64,000 bases of DNA from Xanthomonas bonasiae (GTDB taxonomy: Bacteria; Pseudomonadota; Gammaproteobacteria; Xanthomonadales; Xanthomonadaceae), in contig NZ_JAFIWB010000003.1 in the NCBI RefSeq assembly GCF_017163705.1, forward strand, positions 186,001 through 250,000, in the 5' to 3' direction. Positions 16,482 to 27,847 of this stretch are shown piece by piece. The notes under the pieces are model-generated. The model was not told where the DNA came from and made no database searches. It saw nothing but the letters and a program-made list of their open reading frames with translations. Every line of letters begins with the position of its first letter. Within the stretch, counting starts at the first letter, position 1. The translations under genes and the position numbers were made by a program.

Positions 16482-18713
16482 ATGAACGCACTTCTGCAAC
16501 GCTACAACGTCGGCCGCCGGCTGACGATGGCCTTCGGCCTTTTGATCCTGCTGTCCTGCCTGCTGGTCACCGCCGGCCTCGTCACCCTCGCCAAAGCGCG
16601 CGGCGAGCTCGACGACATCGTCAACGTCAACATGGAAAAGATCCGGCTATGGAGCGAGATGCTGGATGCCAACAACAGCATCTCGATCGCGTTGCGCGAC
16701 CTGTCCATCGCCAAGGATGCCGACGACATCGCCACTGCCAAGGGCGTCATCGATAGCCAGCGCCTGCGCTACAACACCAACCGCGATGTGCTGTTCGCCA
16801 CGCCCACCGATGCGAAGGGCATGACGAACCGCGCGCTGGTGTCCAAGCAACGGGACATTGCCCGCGTAGCGAACGATGCGATCATCGCCAGCGCCATCGC
16901 AGGCCGCCAGGCAGAAGCGCAAGCGATGTTGATGGGGACAGGCGGATCAGCGATGAACGCCTGGCAAAAAGGCATCCGTGACGCCGTTTCCACCCAGCGC
17001 AAGAATGCCGCCATCGCCTACACCACGGCGACCAGGGCAATGGCGAACGGGCGCAATACGATGGTCGCCGGGGGCTTCGGCGTGCTGCTGGTCAGCAGCA
17101 CGCTGGCCTGGATGATCACCCGCAGCCTGACCCAGCCGCTGAACCGCGCCATCCGCATTGCCGAGGCGATCGCCGACGGTCGCCTGGACAACGATGCGAA
17201 GACCCAGGCGCGCGACGAGACCGGCCGCCTGCTCGATGCAATGGATCGCATGCAGACCCAGTTGCAACGCTTCTCCAGCGAAACCGCGCTGATGATCGAA
17301 CTGCACGCGGACAAGGACATGACCCACCGCATGCCGTCGGATTTCCCGGGCGTGTACGGCGAGCTCGGCGCAGGCATCAACACCATGATGTTCGAGCACC
17401 TGGATGCCATCGTCGATGCGATCGCGGTGCTCAACGAGTACGCCATCGGCGACCTGCGCCGCGATGCGCGGCGCCTGCCGGGCAGCCGCGTGGTCCTGCA
17501 CGAATCGATGGACGCGGCCAAGGCCAGCCTGCTGGCGATCAACACCGAGATCAAGCGCCTGGCGGCAGCGGCCGCCGCCGGCGACTTCAGTGCCCGCGGC
17601 GATGCCGGACGGTTCCAGTACGATTCGCGGGTGATGGTGCAGGATCTCAACGCGATGCTGGAGGCCAGCGACAGCAACCTGGGCAAGCTGTCCACGCTGT
17701 TGCGCTCCATCGCCGAAGGCGACCTGACCGCACGCATGCACGGCGAATTCCAGGGTGTGTTCGCCACGATGCGCGACGATGCCAATACCACGGTCGCGCA
17801 ACTGACCGACATCATCGGCGGCATCCAGACCGCCGCGATCAGCATCAACGCCGCCGCCAGCGAGATCGCGACCGGCAACGACGACCTGTCGCGCCGCACC
17901 GAGCAGCAGGCCGCCAGCCTGGAGGAAACCGCCGCGTCGATGGAAGAGCTGACCTCCACGGTCAAACAGAACGCCGACCATGCACGCCAGGCCAACCAGC
18001 TCGCGGTCGGCGCGGCGGCCGTCGCCACCCAGGGCGGCGATGTCGTGAGTCAAGTGGTGACCACCATGAGCGGCATCGAGACCTCGTCGAAAAAGATTGC
18101 CGACATCATCAGCGTCATCGACGGCATCGCCTTCCAGACCAATATCCTGGCCTTGAATGCGGCCGTGGAAGCGGCGCGGGCCGGCGAACAGGGTCGCGGT
18201 TTCGCCGTGGTCGCCAGCGAGGTGCGCACCCTCGCCCAGCGCTCGGCCGGTGCCGCCAAGGAGATCAAGAGCCTGATCGACGACTCGGTCGGCCGTGTCG
18301 CCGCAGGTTCGGTCCTGGTAGGCCAGGCCGGCCAGACCATGCAGGAGATCGTGTCCTCGGTGCAGCGCGTCACCGACATCATGAGCGAGATCTCCGCCGC
18401 TTCGCAGGAGCAGTATGCCGGCATCGAACAGGTCAACCAGACCGTGACCCAGATGGACGAGACCACCCAGCAGAATGCCGCCCTGGTCGAGGAAGCCACT
18501 GCCGCGGCCCGTTCGATGGAAGAACAGGCCGGTCAGCTGACCAAAACCGTCGCCCTGTTCAAGCTGGAAGCCGCCGCCGCGCCTTCGCCGCAACGCACCT
18601 CGGCCGCATCGCGTCCGGCCCTGCATGCCGTGCCCGCATGCAAGCTGCCCGTACGCGCCAAGCCGGCGCTGGCAGCGACAGCCTCCACCGCGAAGGATTG
18701 GCAGACCTTCTGA
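16482..18713 (+). CDS. Methyl-accepting chemotaxis protein MCP1 (helical periplasmic domain)
   Basis: A 743-aa transmembrane chemoreceptor. TM1 is ~13-35, a helical 4HB-like periplasmic domain follows, and TM2 is ~194-216 (ending [12 protein letters not shown]). HAMP is ~217-270, then a long linker with HAMP-like repeats ([37 protein letters not shown]). The Tsr-like signalling domain has methylation segment [20 protein letters not shown] and tip [20 protein letters not shown] (~547). The C-terminus DWQTF is a CheR/CheB tether. The start at 16482 gives the [15 protein letters not shown]-terminus shared with MCP6; only a weak GGAA precedes it. Ligand unknown. Confidence 0.93.
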   Translation: MNALLQRYNVGRRLTMAFGLLILLSCLLVTAGLVTLAKARGELDDIVNVNMEKIRLWSEMLDANNSISIALRDLSIAKDADDIATAKGVIDSQRLRYNTNRDVLFATPTDAKGMTNRALVSKQRDIARVANDAIIASAIAGRQAEAQAMLMGTGGSAMNAWQKGIRDAVSTQRKNAAIAYTTATRAMANGRNTMVAGGFGVLLVSSTLAWMITRSLTQPLNRAIRIAEAIADGRLDNDAKTQARDETGRLLDAMDRMQTQLQRFSSETALMIELHADKDMTHRMPSDFPGVYGELGAGINTMMFEHLDAIVDAIAVLNEYAIGDLRRDARRLPGSRVVLHESMDAAKASLLAINTEIKRLAAAAAAGDFSARGDAGRFQYDSRVMVQDLNAMLEASDSNLGKLSTLLRSIAEGDLTARMHGEFQGVFATMRDDANTTVAQLTDIIGGIQTAAISINAAASEIATGNDDLSRRTEQQAASLEETAASMEELTSTVKQNADHARQANQLAVGAAAVATQGGDVVSQVVTTMSGIETSSKKIADIISVIDGIAFQTNILALNAAVEAARAGEQGRGFAVVASEVRTLAQRSAGAAKEIKSLIDDSVGRVAAGSVLVGQAGQTMQEIVSSVQRVTDIMSEISAASQEQYAGIEQVNQTVTQMDETTQQNAALVEEATAAARSMEEQAGQLTKTVALFKLEAAAAPSPQRTSAASRPALHAVPACKLPVRAKPALAATASTAKDWQTF

Positions 18714-18749
18714 GCCAGGCCAGGGCATTGCCCTGCGAAGCGCCCCATC

Positions 18750-18775
18750 GGCCGTGCTCACCCCACGGCCTTTTT
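18750..18775 (+). terminator. Rho-independent terminator after MCP1
   Basis: Stem GGCCGTG (18750-18756) pairs with CACGGCC (18764-18770) and is followed directly by TTTTT. It isolates MCP1 from MCP2, which has its own promoter. Confidence 0.78.
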
Positions 18776-18908
18776 GTGTGCATGGGCGCATCGCGCGCTT
18801 CAGTCCGGCCGCAGCCGATCGCGGACCAGGGTGCATCCCGCCCGGCACCCGGGCGCTTGGCAGCCGACCCCTGCCATCTACAGGTGCGCTGCGATGCGCT
18901 CAACCGGC

Positions 18909-18935
18909 TAAAGATCCCGACCACGCCGCCGTTAT
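18909..18935 (+). promoter_or_regulatory. Sigma-28 promoter for MCP2
   Basis: TAAAGATC (18909-18916), 11 bases, GCCGTTAT (18928-18935); the leader to the ATG is about 85 bases. Confidence 0.85.
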
Positions 18936-19027
18936 GAAGTAGACAAAACAAGAAGAAATTCACAATTTCAAAAAAATATTATTGCTTAGTGAATTAAAGC
19001 CCATATACGAAAAAAGGAGCCAGCTAC

Positions 19028-21193
19028 ATGACCGCATTCCTGCAGCGCTACAGCGTTGGCAATCGACTCTCAGCAGCATTCGGCATCCTGATCCTGATCT
19101 CCGGCCTGCTGGTTGCCGCCGGATTGTTCGCGATGTCCGGCGCGCGCAAGCAATTGGACAGCATCGTCCATTCCAATATCGAGAAGATCAACCTGTCCAA
19201 CGGCATGCTGGATGCGAACTCCGCCATCCTGGTGGCACTGGGATCGTATGCCACCCAGGTCGGCAATACCGATGCCGCCAAGGAGTTGGCAGTGATCCAG
19301 ACCGAACGCCAGCACTACAACAGCGAACGCGACAAGCTCTATGCGATGCCGACCAATGACGCCGGCAAGCGCCTGCGTGCGGAAATCCAAGACCTGATGA
19401 ACAAGGCACGACCGCTGAACAACGCGGTGATCGAAGCCGTCAAGGCGGGCGAGTATGTTCAGGCGCAGCAACTCTTCCACGAAAAATCGCGTCCCGCGAC
19501 GCTCGCCTGGCAGACCAAGATCCGCGAGAACGCGGTCCTGCAGAACCAGCTCAGCAAAGAGGCCCATGCGACCGCGGTCGGCCATATCGAACGCGGCCGC
19601 GCGATGCTGATCGGCGGCGGCATCGCCGCGGTGCTGGCCAGCAGCCTGCTGGCCTGGCTGATCACCCGCAGCCTGACCCAGCCGCTGAACCGCGCCACCC
19701 GCGCCGCCGAGGCGATCGCCAACGGCCGCCTGGACAACGACGTCAGTACCCAGGCCCGCGACGAGCCCGGCCGCCTGCTCAACGCGATGGACAAGATGCA
19801 GACGCAGCTGCAGCGCTTCTCCAGCGAGACCGCGCTGATGATCGAACTGCATGCCGACAAGGACATGACCCATCGCATGCCGCTGGACTTCCCCGGCGTG
19901 TACGGCGATCTCAGCAAGGGCATCAACACCATGATGTTCGAGCACCTGGACGCCATCGTCGATGCGATCGCGGTGCTCAACGAATACGCCAACGGCGACC
20001 TGCGCCGCGACGCGCGGCGCCTGCCCGGCAGCCGCGCGGTGCTGCACGAATCGATGGATGCGGCCAAGGCCAGCCTGCTGGCGATCAACACCGAGATCAA
20101 GCGCCTGGCCGCGGCGGCCGCCGCCGGCGACTTCAGTGCGCGTGGCGATGCCGATCACTTCCAGCACGACTTCCAGGCAATGGTGCAAGGCCTCAACGCC
20201 ATGATGGAGGTCAGCGACCGCAACCTCGGCAAGCTCTCCGCGCTGCTGCAGTCGATCGCCGCCGGCGACCTGACCGCGCGCATGCACGGCGAGTTCCATG
20301 GCGTGTTCGCCAGGATGCGCGACGACGCCAACGCCACCGCCGATCAGTTGACCGGCATCGTCGGCCGCATCCAGACCGCGGCGGTCAGCATCAACGCCGC
20401 GGCCACCGAGATCGCCGCCGGCAACGACGACCTGTCGCGGCGCACCGAACAGCAGGCGGCCAGCCTGGAAGAAACCGCTGCCTCGATGGAAGAGCTGACC
20501 TCCACCGTCAAGCAGAACGCCGAGCATGCGCGCCAGGCCAACCAGCTCGCGGTCGGCGCCGCCGCGGTCGCCTCGCAGGGCGGCGACGTGGTCGGCCAGG
20601 TCGTCACCACGATGAGCGGCATCGAGACTTCGTCGAAGAAGATCGCCGACATCATCAGCGTCATCGACGGCATCGCGTTCCAGACCAATATCCTCGCCTT
20701 GAATGCCGCCGTGGAAGCGGCGCGTGCCGGCGAACAGGGTCGCGGTTTCGCCGTGGTCGCCAGCGAGGTGCGTACCCTCGCCCAGCGTTCGGCCGGTGCG
20801 GCCAAGGAGATCAAGAGCCTGATCGACGAGTCGGTGACCCGCGTCGCCGAGGGCTCGACGCTGGTGCGCCAGGCCGGCCAGACCATGACCGAGATCGTGT
20901 CCTCGGTGCAGCGCGTCACCGACATCATGGGCGAGATCTCCGCGGCGTCGCAGGAGCAGTACGCCGGCATCGAACAGGTCAACCAGACCGTGACCCAGAT
21001 GGACGAAGCGACGCAGCAGAATGCTGCGCTGGTGGAAGAAGCCACGGCCGCGGCGCGGTCGATGGAAGACCAGGCCGGCCAGCTCACCGAAGCCGTGGCG
21101 GTGTTCAAGCTCGAGGCGGCCAACGCCGCGCCGGCAAACCGGGCCGCGCTGCGCAGCCTGCCGGCACACCCGGCGCAATTGCGTCAGGCATAG
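19028..21193 (+). CDS. Methyl-accepting chemotaxis protein MCP2 (4HB type, no tether pentapeptide)
   Basis: A 721-aa receptor close to MCP1 and MCP6 in design: TM1 ~13-34, helical periplasmic domain, TM2 ~193-214, HAMP, HAMP-like linker of the [20 protein letters not shown] class, and a Tsr-like signalling domain with tip near 547. It differs by ending in ...[11 protein letters not shown], without the xWxxF tail. It would therefore need neighbouring receptors to recruit CheR/CheB. The start has an excellent AAGGAG eight bases upstream. It has its own sigma-28 promoter. Confidence 0.94.
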   Translation: MTAFLQRYSVGNRLSAAFGILILISGLLVAAGLFAMSGARKQLDSIVHSNIEKINLSNGMLDANSAILVALGSYATQVGNTDAAKELAVIQTERQHYNSERDKLYAMPTNDAGKRLRAEIQDLMNKARPLNNAVIEAVKAGEYVQAQQLFHEKSRPATLAWQTKIRENAVLQNQLSKEAHATAVGHIERGRAMLIGGGIAAVLASSLLAWLITRSLTQPLNRATRAAEAIANGRLDNDVSTQARDEPGRLLNAMDKMQTQLQRFSSETALMIELHADKDMTHRMPLDFPGVYGDLSKGINTMMFEHLDAIVDAIAVLNEYANGDLRRDARRLPGSRAVLHESMDAAKASLLAINTEIKRLAAAAAAGDFSARGDADHFQHDFQAMVQGLNAMMEVSDRNLGKLSALLQSIAAGDLTARMHGEFHGVFARMRDDANATADQLTGIVGRIQTAAVSINAAATEIAAGNDDLSRRTEQQAASLEETAASMEELTSTVKQNAEHARQANQLAVGAAAVASQGGDVVGQVVTTMSGIETSSKKIADIISVIDGIAFQTNILALNAAVEAARAGEQGRGFAVVASEVRTLAQRSAGAAKEIKSLIDESVTRVAEGSTLVRQAGQTMTEIVSSVQRVTDIMGEISAASQEQYAGIEQVNQTVTQMDEATQQNAALVEEATAAARSMEDQAGQLTEAVAVFKLEAANAAPANRAALRSLPAHPAQLRQA

Positions 21194-21587
21194 ACGCCAC
21201 GCCTAGCCAGACAGGAATGGCGGCGATCGCAAGTCCAGCCGCCACCTGACCCAGCGCAATGCGACACCGATCGGCCGCGGACCCCCGCGGCCGAATCGCG
21301 TTCTGGGACACAGTGCCGACTTACCCCGCGCTGGGGTTCGCCGCACGCGGCCGCTGTGCGGCAAGCCACAACCGCACGCCGTCGCGTGCCACTGGCCAGC
21401 CGGATAAAGGCGTCATGCATCAATAAACCAAATATCGATATGCTTTGACTATCTATTGATATCAAGAAATCGATTGAATTTAACGATAGATCCGCCGTTA
21501 CAGAGGACATGGATGCAGTGACCGGCATCCGACGCGCTGCTGTCGCCCTTTCATAGCCCGTTTCATCCTCAACTCCGGGATCCATCG
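21194..21587. other. 394-bp gap between MCP2 and MCP3
   Basis: Contains a GC-rich hairpin (TCGGCCGCGG 21271-21280 with its complement 21285-21294) without a T run, then an AT-rich stretch (about 21415-21490) and a sigma-28-like site (21475-21501). No gene is supported. Confidence 0.55.
21475..21501 (+). promoter_or_regulatory. Probable sigma-28 promoter for MCP3
   Basis: TGAATTTA (21475-21482), 11 bases, GCCGTTAC (21494-21501). The -35 is a weaker match but resembles TCAATTTA of MCP4, and spacing is exact. Confidence 0.62.
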
Positions 21588-23798
21588 ATGAAGACCAAGA
21601 ATCTGCCCCTGTCGGCCCAACTCGCCATCGGCTTCGGCGCCGTCGTGCTGGTGCTGCTCATCGTCGGCGCGATCAGCCTGCGCAGCCAGTTCCAGTTCAA
21701 CGACGCCGTCGCCATCAACGAACATACCTTCAAGGTGCTGGCTACCGGCGAACTGATGCAGGCCAACACCCTGAACGTGCAGACCAGCACCCGCGGCTAT
21801 CTGCTGTCCGGCAACAAGGACTACCTGCAGCCGTTCGCACTCGGCCAGGCCGGCTTCGAGAAGAGCTTCGCCGAGGCCAAGCGCCTGACCGCGGACAATC
21901 CGCGGCAACAGGCGCGCCTGGCGCAATTGCAGTCCGCGTACCAGGAGCTGGTGCAGATCGAGCAGCAGGTCATCGCCCTGCGCGAGCGTCCCGACAGCCA
22001 GCAACAGGTCCTGGCCGCGTTCGGCGAAGGCCGCGACCGCGAGGCGATGAACAAGATCCGCCCACTGCTGAGCGCATTCGCCGACGAGGAAAGCGGGTTG
22101 CTGGTCAAGCGCAGCCAACAGCTGGAAACGGTACGCGCGCAGGGCAAGTGGTCGGTGCTGCTCGGCAGCCTGGTCGCGATCCTGGTCGCCGTGGGCATGG
22201 GCCTGGTGATCCGCCGCCAGCTGGTCAAGCGTCTGGGCCTTGCGATCGACGTGGCCGACGCCATCGCCTCGGGCAAGCTGGACAACACCATCGATACCCA
22301 ATCGCGCGACGAGACCGGGCGCCTGCTGGTCAGCATGAGCAGCATGCAAAACCAGTTGCGCGCCGTGCTCGCCGCGCAGACCGAAATGGCGCAGCGCCAC
22401 GACGCCGGCCAGATCAGCTATCGCATGGACGAGAGCGTCTTCCCCGGCGACTACGGGCGCATGGTCCGCGACAGCAATGGCCTGGTCGCTGCGCATATCG
22501 CGGTGAAGATGCGCCTGATCCAGATCATGGGCCGCTATGCGATCGGCGACCTCAGCGAGGACATGGACCGCCTGCCCGGCGAGAAGGCCGTGCTGACCAC
22601 GACGATGGACACGGTCAAGCAGAACCTCGGTGCGATGAACCGCGAGATCGGCCAGCTTGCCGATGCCGCGGCGGCCGGCGACTTCAGCGTGCGCGGCGAC
22701 GCCGAAAGCTTCCAATACGACTTCCGCGCCATGATCGACAGCCTCAACCAGCTGATGGCCACCGCCGACGGCAACCTCGACGCGCTGTCGCAAATGCTGC
22801 GCGCCATCGCCGCCGGCGACCTGACCGCCCGCATGAGCGGCGACTTCAACGGCGTGTTCGCGACCATGCGCGACGACGCCAACGCCACCGCCGAGCAACT
22901 GGCCAGCATCGTCGGCGGCATCCAGACCGCGGCGATCAGCATCAATGCGGCGGCCAGCGAGATCGCCGCCGGCAACGACGACCTGTCGCGCCGCACCGAG
23001 CAGCAGGCCGCCAGCCTGGAAGAGACCGCCGCCTCGATGGAAGAGCTGACCTCCACCGTCAAGCAGAACGCCGAACATGCGCGCCAGGCCAACCAGCTCG
23101 CGGTCGGCGCCGCCTCGGTCGCGGCGCAGGGCGGCGACGTGGTCGGCCAGGTGGTGACCACCATGAACGGCATCGAGGCCTCGTCCAAGAAGATCGCCGA
23201 CATCATCTCGGTGATCGACGGCATCGCCTTCCAGACCAACATCCTGGCCTTGAATGCGGCGGTGGAAGCGGCGCGTGCCGGCGAACAGGGTCGCGGCTTC
23301 GCGGTGGTCGCCAGCGAAGTGCGGACGCTGGCCCAGCGCTCGGCCGGCGCGGCCAAGGAAATCAAGAGCCTGATCGACGACTCGGTCGGCCAGGTGTCCA
23401 ACGGTTCGGCGCTGGTGCGCCAGGCCGGCCAGACCATGAGCGAGATCATGTCCTCGGTGCAGCGCGTCACCGACATCATGGGCGAGATCTCCGCCGCCTC
23501 GCAGGAGCAGTACGCCGGCATCGAGCAGGTCAACCAGACCGTCAATCAGATGGACGAGACCACCCAGCAGAATGCCGCCCTGGTCGAGGAAGCAAGCGCC
23601 GCGGCACGGGCGATGGAAGAACAGGCCAACCAGCTCACCGGCGCCGTGGCGGTGTTCAAGATCGAGGCCGCCAACGACGCGGTCGCGGCCCGACCCGGGC
23701 TGCGCAGCGTGCCGGCCCCGCGTTCGCCGCTGCGCCCGGCGCCGCGGCCGCGGGCGCTGGCCGCCGTGGGGACTGCAACGGAATGGCAGGAGTTCTGA
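21588..23798 (+). CDS. Methyl-accepting chemotaxis protein MCP3 (CHASE3-like)
   Basis: A 736-aa receptor. TM1 is ~10-30. The periplasmic helical domain (~35-185) contains [18 protein letters not shown], the pattern of CHASE3 domains. TM2 is ~188-209, then HAMP ([19 protein letters not shown]). The linker is of the [20 protein letters not shown] class with further HAMP-like units. The Tsr-like signalling domain has its tip near 544, and the tail EWQEF is a CheR/CheB tether. It is closely similar to MCP7, including the [10 protein letters not shown] segment, indicating duplication. Confidence 0.94.
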   Translation: MKTKNLPLSAQLAIGFGAVVLVLLIVGAISLRSQFQFNDAVAINEHTFKVLATGELMQANTLNVQTSTRGYLLSGNKDYLQPFALGQAGFEKSFAEAKRLTADNPRQQARLAQLQSAYQELVQIEQQVIALRERPDSQQQVLAAFGEGRDREAMNKIRPLLSAFADEESGLLVKRSQQLETVRAQGKWSVLLGSLVAILVAVGMGLVIRRQLVKRLGLAIDVADAIASGKLDNTIDTQSRDETGRLLVSMSSMQNQLRAVLAAQTEMAQRHDAGQISYRMDESVFPGDYGRMVRDSNGLVAAHIAVKMRLIQIMGRYAIGDLSEDMDRLPGEKAVLTTTMDTVKQNLGAMNREIGQLADAAAAGDFSVRGDAESFQYDFRAMIDSLNQLMATADGNLDALSQMLRAIAAGDLTARMSGDFNGVFATMRDDANATAEQLASIVGGIQTAAISINAAASEIAAGNDDLSRRTEQQAASLEETAASMEELTSTVKQNAEHARQANQLAVGAASVAAQGGDVVGQVVTTMNGIEASSKKIADIISVIDGIAFQTNILALNAAVEAARAGEQGRGFAVVASEVRTLAQRSAGAAKEIKSLIDDSVGQVSNGSALVRQAGQTMSEIMSSVQRVTDIMGEISAASQEQYAGIEQVNQTVNQMDETTQQNAALVEEASAAARAMEEQANQLTGAVAVFKIEAANDAVAARPGLRSVPAPRSPLRPAPRPRALAAVGTATEWQEF

Positions 23799-23834
23799 GT
23801 CCAGCGGCGGCTCCTACCGCTGCATGAGGTTCCG

Positions 23835-23860
23835 ATCGGCCGCAGCTCGCTGCGGCCGAT
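23835..23860 (+). terminator. Hairpin after MCP3, terminator-like
   Basis: ATCGGCCGCAG (23835-23845) pairs perfectly with CTGCGGCCGAT (23850-23860) around a CTCG tetraloop. Only TCAATTT follows, and that run is also the -35 of the next promoter. Confidence 0.5.
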
Positions 23861-23887
23861 TCAATTTATGAGACGCAGTGCCGATAA
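23861..23887 (+). promoter_or_regulatory. Sigma-28 promoter for MCP4
   Basis: TCAATTTA (23861-23868), 11 bases, GCCGATAA (23880-23887, a perfect -10). The site abuts the preceding hairpin. Confidence 0.85.
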
Positions 23888-23995
23888 GGAATCAGACCCA
23901 GGATAGTGCCGATACCGTCGTACCCAACAAGAAACGCGGCACCACAGCGCGGGCGAACGGATCGGTTGCTTCGTTTTTCTCCACTTCTGCCAGCG

Positions 23996-26656
23996 ATGAA
24001 CGCCATGAGCCCGACCCCAGCCCCCCGCTTCACCAGCGTCGCCACCCGCCTGATGCTCGGCGTGGCCGCGATCGCCGTGCTGTGTTTCGGCGTGACCGCC
24101 GCGATCATCTACGTGCGCAGCAGCGATGCGCTGCTCACCTCGGCCAAAGCCGGCATGACCGATGCCGCCTACCTGGAAGCGCAGCGCATTTCCAACGATA
24201 TCGGCGCGGCCTTCGTCTCCAACCAGGTGTTCGCCAACAGCCTGCTGGCGCAGCGCAACCAGGACGGCAAGGTGCGCGAGACGTTCAGCGATATCGTGCT
24301 GCGCGAATTGCGCCAGCACCCCGACTGGACCGGCCTGGGCACGCTGTGGGAGCCGCAGGCGTTCGATGGCAAGGACACGGCCTATGCCAACGCCGACGGC
24401 CACGACGCCAGCGGCCGCTACATGGTGTATTGGGCCTGGCAGGGCGACAAGCAGGTGCGCGAACCGCTGCGCGACTACGAGGTGCCCGGCTCCGGCGACT
24501 GGTATCTGAAGGCGCGCCAGCAGCACCGCCCGACCGTGGTGGAACCCTACGTGTACGAGATCGGCGGCAACAAGGTGCTGATGACCACGCTGACCACGCC
24601 GGTGCTCGAAGACGGCAAGTTCCTGGGCGTGGTGACCACCGACTTCGGCCTGGCCAAGCTGCAGGAACGTCTGTCCAAGCTGCGCCCGCTCGGCGCCGGC
24701 CATGTGCGCCTGCTGTCGCCCGGCGGCGCGATCATCGCCGATCGCGACCCGGCCAAGGTCGGCAAGAAGCTGGACGACCCGGCCACGCGCACCTTGCTGG
24801 CCGCCATCGCCAAGGGCGAGAGCGTGACCCGCGAAGTCGCCGATGCGCAGACCGGCGCCACCGACATCGAAGTCTACGTGCCGCTGCAGATCGGCCAGGC
24901 GCAGGAGCGCTTCGCGCTGGGCGTGGCGGTGCCGCGCGGGCTGCTGATGGCCCAGGCGCGCTCGCTGCTGTGGACCATCGTCGCGGTCGGCCTGTGCGCG
25001 GCGCTGCTGCTCAGCGCCGGTCTCTACCTCCTGCTGCGGCGCCTGGTGGTCACCCCGCTGGCCAACGCCGTAGAGGTGTCCGGCGCCGTCGCCGCCGGGC
25101 GCCTGGACAGCCGCATCCACTACCAGCGCAACGACGAGCTGGGCCGCCTGTTCGGTTCGTTGCAGCGGATGCAGGAACAACTGCGTGCCGTGCTCGATGC
25201 GCAGAAGGAAATGGCGCAGCGCCACGACGCCGGCCAGATCAGCTACCGCATGGACGAAAGCGCCTTCCCCGGCGATTACGGGCGCATGGTCCGCGACAGC
25301 AACGCGCTGGCCGCGTCGCATATCGCGGTGAAGCTGCGCCTGGCGCAGATCATGGGCCGCTACGCGATCGGCGACTTCAGCGAGGACATGGACCGCCTGC
25401 CTGGCGAGAAGGCCGTGCTGACCGAGACCATGGACACGGTCAAGCAGAACCTGACCGCGATGAACCGCGAGATCAACCAGCTCGCCTCCGCCGCCGCTGC
25501 CGGCGACTTCAGCGTGCGCGGCGATGCCGAGCGCTTCCAGTACGACTTCCGCGCCATGGTCGACAGCCTCAACCAGCTGATGGCCACCGCCGATGGCAAC
25601 CTGGAAGCGCTGTCCACGCTGCTGCAGGCCATCGCTGCCGGCGACCTGAGCGCCCGCATGCAGGGCGAGTTCCAGGGCGTGTTCGCCCGGATGCGCGACG
25701 ACGCCAACGCCACCTCCGAGCAGTTGGCCGCCATCGTCGGCCGCATCCAGACCGCCGCGCTGAGCATCAACAGCGCCTCCAGCGAGATCGCCGCCGGCAA
25801 CGACGACCTGTCGCGCCGCACCGAGCAGCAGGCGGCCAGCCTGGAGGAAACCGCCGCGTCGATGGAAGAGCTGACCTCCACGGTCAAGCAGAACGCCGAG
25901 CACGCACGCCAGGCCAATCAACTCGCCGTCGGTGCGGCCACCGTCGCCTCGCAGGGTGGCGACGTGGTCAGCCAGGTGGTGACCACCATGAACGGCATCG
26001 AGACCTCGTCGAAGAAGATCGCCGACATCATCAGCGTCATCGACGGCATCGCGTTCCAGACCAATATCCTGGCCTTGAATGCCGCGGTGGAAGCGGCGCG
26101 TGCCGGCGAACAGGGCCGCGGTTTCGCCGTGGTCGCCAGCGAAGTGCGCACCCTCGCCCAGCGCTCGGCGAGCGCGGCCAAGGAGATCAAGGGCCTGATC
26201 GACGAATCGGTGACCCGCGTCAGCGAGGGCTCGGCACTGGTCGATCAGGCCGGCAGGACCATGCAGGAGATCGTGTCCTCGGTGCAACGCGTCACCGACA
26301 TCATGGGCGAGATCTCCGCCGCCTCGCAGGAGCAGTACGCCGGCATCGAGCAGGTCAACCAGACCGTCACCCAGATGGACGAGGCGACGCAGCAGAATGC
26401 TGCGCTGGTGGAAGAAGCCACGGCCGCGGCGCGCGCGATGGAAGAACAGGCCGGCCAGCTCACCGAGGCCGTGGCCGTGTTCAAGCTCGACAACGCCGCC
26501 GTCTCCACGCCGGCAGCCGTGGCCAAGCCCGGCCTCGCGGTCGCCGCGTCAGGCACGAACGCCAAGCGCGCGCCGGCAAAGCGCAGCAACGTGCCGATGC
26601 GCGCGGTGCCAGGCAAGCCGGCGAGCACCGCCGACACGCAGTGGCACGAGTTCTGA
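23996..26656 (+). CDS. Methyl-accepting chemotaxis protein MCP4 (double Cache sensor)
   Basis: An 886-aa receptor. TM1 ~18-37, a large periplasmic dCache_1-type domain (~40-322), TM2 ~322-346, HAMP, linker of the [20 protein letters not shown] class, Tsr-like signalling domain with tip near 683, and tail QWHEF. The distal Cache pocket shows [14 protein letters not shown] and [11 protein letters not shown]: the WY pair and the late Asp of amino-acid-sensing Cache domains are kept, but the Arg that binds the ligand carboxylate is not evident ([11 protein letters not shown]). An amino acid ligand is therefore doubtful. The start at 23996 lies after a long leader; ATG at 24005 is an alternative. 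Confidence 0.92.
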   Translation: MNAMSPTPAPRFTSVATRLMLGVAAIAVLCFGVTAAIIYVRSSDALLTSAKAGMTDAAYLEAQRISNDIGAAFVSNQVFANSLLAQRNQDGKVRETFSDIVLRELRQHPDWTGLGTLWEPQAFDGKDTAYANADGHDASGRYMVYWAWQGDKQVREPLRDYEVPGSGDWYLKARQQHRPTVVEPYVYEIGGNKVLMTTLTTPVLEDGKFLGVVTTDFGLAKLQERLSKLRPLGAGHVRLLSPGGAIIADRDPAKVGKKLDDPATRTLLAAIAKGESVTREVADAQTGATDIEVYVPLQIGQAQERFALGVAVPRGLLMAQARSLLWTIVAVGLCAALLLSAGLYLLLRRLVVTPLANAVEVSGAVAAGRLDSRIHYQRNDELGRLFGSLQRMQEQLRAVLDAQKEMAQRHDAGQISYRMDESAFPGDYGRMVRDSNALAASHIAVKLRLAQIMGRYAIGDFSEDMDRLPGEKAVLTETMDTVKQNLTAMNREINQLASAAAAGDFSVRGDAERFQYDFRAMVDSLNQLMATADGNLEALSTLLQAIAAGDLSARMQGEFQGVFARMRDDANATSEQLAAIVGRIQTAALSINSASSEIAAGNDDLSRRTEQQAASLEETAASMEELTSTVKQNAEHARQANQLAVGAATVASQGGDVVSQVVTTMNGIETSSKKIADIISVIDGIAFQTNILALNAAVEAARAGEQGRGFAVVASEVRTLAQRSASAAKEIKGLIDESVTRVSEGSALVDQAGRTMQEIVSSVQRVTDIMGEISAASQEQYAGIEQVNQTVTQMDEATQQNAALVEEATAAARAMEEQAGQLTEAVAVFKLDNAAVSTPAAVAKPGLAVAASGTNAKRAPAKRSNVPMRAVPGKPASTADTQWHEF

Positions 26657-27060
26657 GCCGTTGCGGTTCGGCGCATTCCCGCACCACCGCGGGTATGCGC
26701 CGCAACGGCATGGGCGGCTGTGCCTGGTTAGATGGCTTGTCGCCAGCCGTTCCATCGCGTCGCCATCGGCTGGGCCCCTCTCCCACCGGCGACCGAAGGA
26801 AAGCCCTGTGGGAGAGAGGATTGGGGTGACGTGCGACAAGCACGCCACGCCAACCGCCGCTGCGTTGTCCTTTCGATGACCTCCGCGCGCCATCGGTCGG
26901 ACATGTTTAAAGATACGTCGGGTCTGGCCGCTAGCCAGTATGACATTTGGCTGACCGCGTCTTGGGGACGCGACAGCCGGTCCAAACGGACCATGCGGCC
27001 AGTCCGGGACAGCCCGGCCAGGCGCATGCGTTTCACGGTCGACCGTTCACGGGGAACACA
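26657..27060. other. 404-bp gap between MCP4 and the beta-barrel gene
   Basis: Begins with a long interrupted hairpin (GCCGTTGCGG at 26657-26666 pairing with the region ending 26709). Next comes a CTCTCCCAC...GTGGGAGAG element (26778-26818), also seen in short form near 63378. The sigma-28-like promoter is at 26908-26934. No gene is supported. Confidence 0.5.
26908..26934 (+). promoter_or_regulatory. Sigma-28-like promoter for the beta-barrel gene and MCP5
   Basis: TAAAGATA (26908-26915), 11 bases, GCCGCTAG (26927-26934); about 125 bases of leader to the next start. Confidence 0.75.
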
Positions 27061-27828
27061 ATGAAACCTATCGTTCTTGCCAGCTGCCTGACCTTGCTCG
27101 GCATCGCCAGCCTCGCGCACGCCGAAGAGGAGCCGATCGCCACCGATCGCCCCGACTTCGTCGAATCCAGCCTCACCGTCGGCGATCGCCGCCTGCAAGT
27201 GGAAACCAGCGTGGCCTGGGAGCGCGACGACGGCGTCGACGGCTACGCCACGCCCACCCTGTTCCGCTACGGACTCGGCCCGACCTGGGAACTGCGCCTG
27301 GAAACCGATGGCTGGCAGCACAACGACGTGCCCGGCGGCGATGGCGACATCTCCGGCTTCGCCGACGTCTCGCTCGGGGTCAAGCATCACCTGGCCGCGT
27401 CCGACGACGGCGGCGCCTCGCTGGCGTGGTTGCTGCACGTGGACCTGCCCAGCGGCGCGCGCCGCCTGCGCGGCAACGGCGCGCGGCCTTCGTTCCGCCT
27501 GGTCGCCGAATGGGAGCTCAGCGACAGCCTCTCCGCCGGGGTGATGCCGGGCGTGATCTGGGACGAGAACGAGGATGGCCACCGCTACGCGGCCGGCATC
27601 TTCGGCGTGGTGCTCGGCAAGTCATGGAGCGAACGCAGCCGTTCGTTCGTCGAACTGGCGCTGCCGCAGATCGCGAAAAGCGACGACGGCGGCACCGTCG
27701 CCCTGCTCGACGTCGGCTCGGCCTGGCTGCTGAGCAACGACGTGCAACTGGATGTGGCCTACAGCTACGGCCTCAACGATCGTTCGCCGGATCACGCGCT
27801 CGGCGCGGGTTTGTCTTTCCGTTTTTGA
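27061..27828 (+). CDS. Predicted outer-membrane beta-barrel protein (transporter / MetA-pathway-like family)
   Basis: A 255-aa secreted protein. A signal peptide ends around AHA at residue 21, followed by [16 protein letters not shown], a start typical of the putative phenol-degradation 'transporter' barrels. Alternating hydrophobic strands ([44 protein letters not shown]) run to a C-terminal LSFRF; a final Phe is the usual outer-membrane barrel signature. It is followed after 19 bp by MCP5 and preceded by a sigma-28-like promoter, so it seems to be expressed with the chemotaxis genes. No substrate can be named. It may admit or bind a ligand for MCP5, which is inference only. Confidence 0.78.
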   Translation: MKPIVLASCLTLLGIASLAHAEEEPIATDRPDFVESSLTVGDRRLQVETSVAWERDDGVDGYATPTLFRYGLGPTWELRLETDGWQHNDVPGGDGDISGFADVSLGVKHHLAASDDGGASLAWLLHVDLPSGARRLRGNGARPSFRLVAEWELSDSLSAGVMPGVIWDENEDGHRYAAGIFGVVLGKSWSERSRSFVELALPQIAKSDDGGTVALLDVGSAWLLSNDVQLDVAYSYGLNDRSPDHALGAGLSFRF

Positions 27829-27847
27829 ACCGAACCAGGCGATACCG

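Larger units (their letters stand above)
18714..19027. other. 314-bp gap between MCP1 and MCP2
   Basis: Holds the MCP1 terminator (18750-18775), the MCP2 sigma-28 promoter (18909-18935) and an unusually AT-rich leader (about 18936-19019) ending in a strong AAGGAG ribosome site at 19014-19019. No gene is supported. Confidence 0.6.

Noticed and set aside
15889-16482. Short open frames between cheA2 and MCP1 as small genes.
   Set aside because: They lack ribosome sites and any recognisable composition or motif.
23909-23916. A second -10-like GCCGATAC downstream of the MCP4 promoter.
   Set aside because: The -35 position has no TNAA-type sequence.
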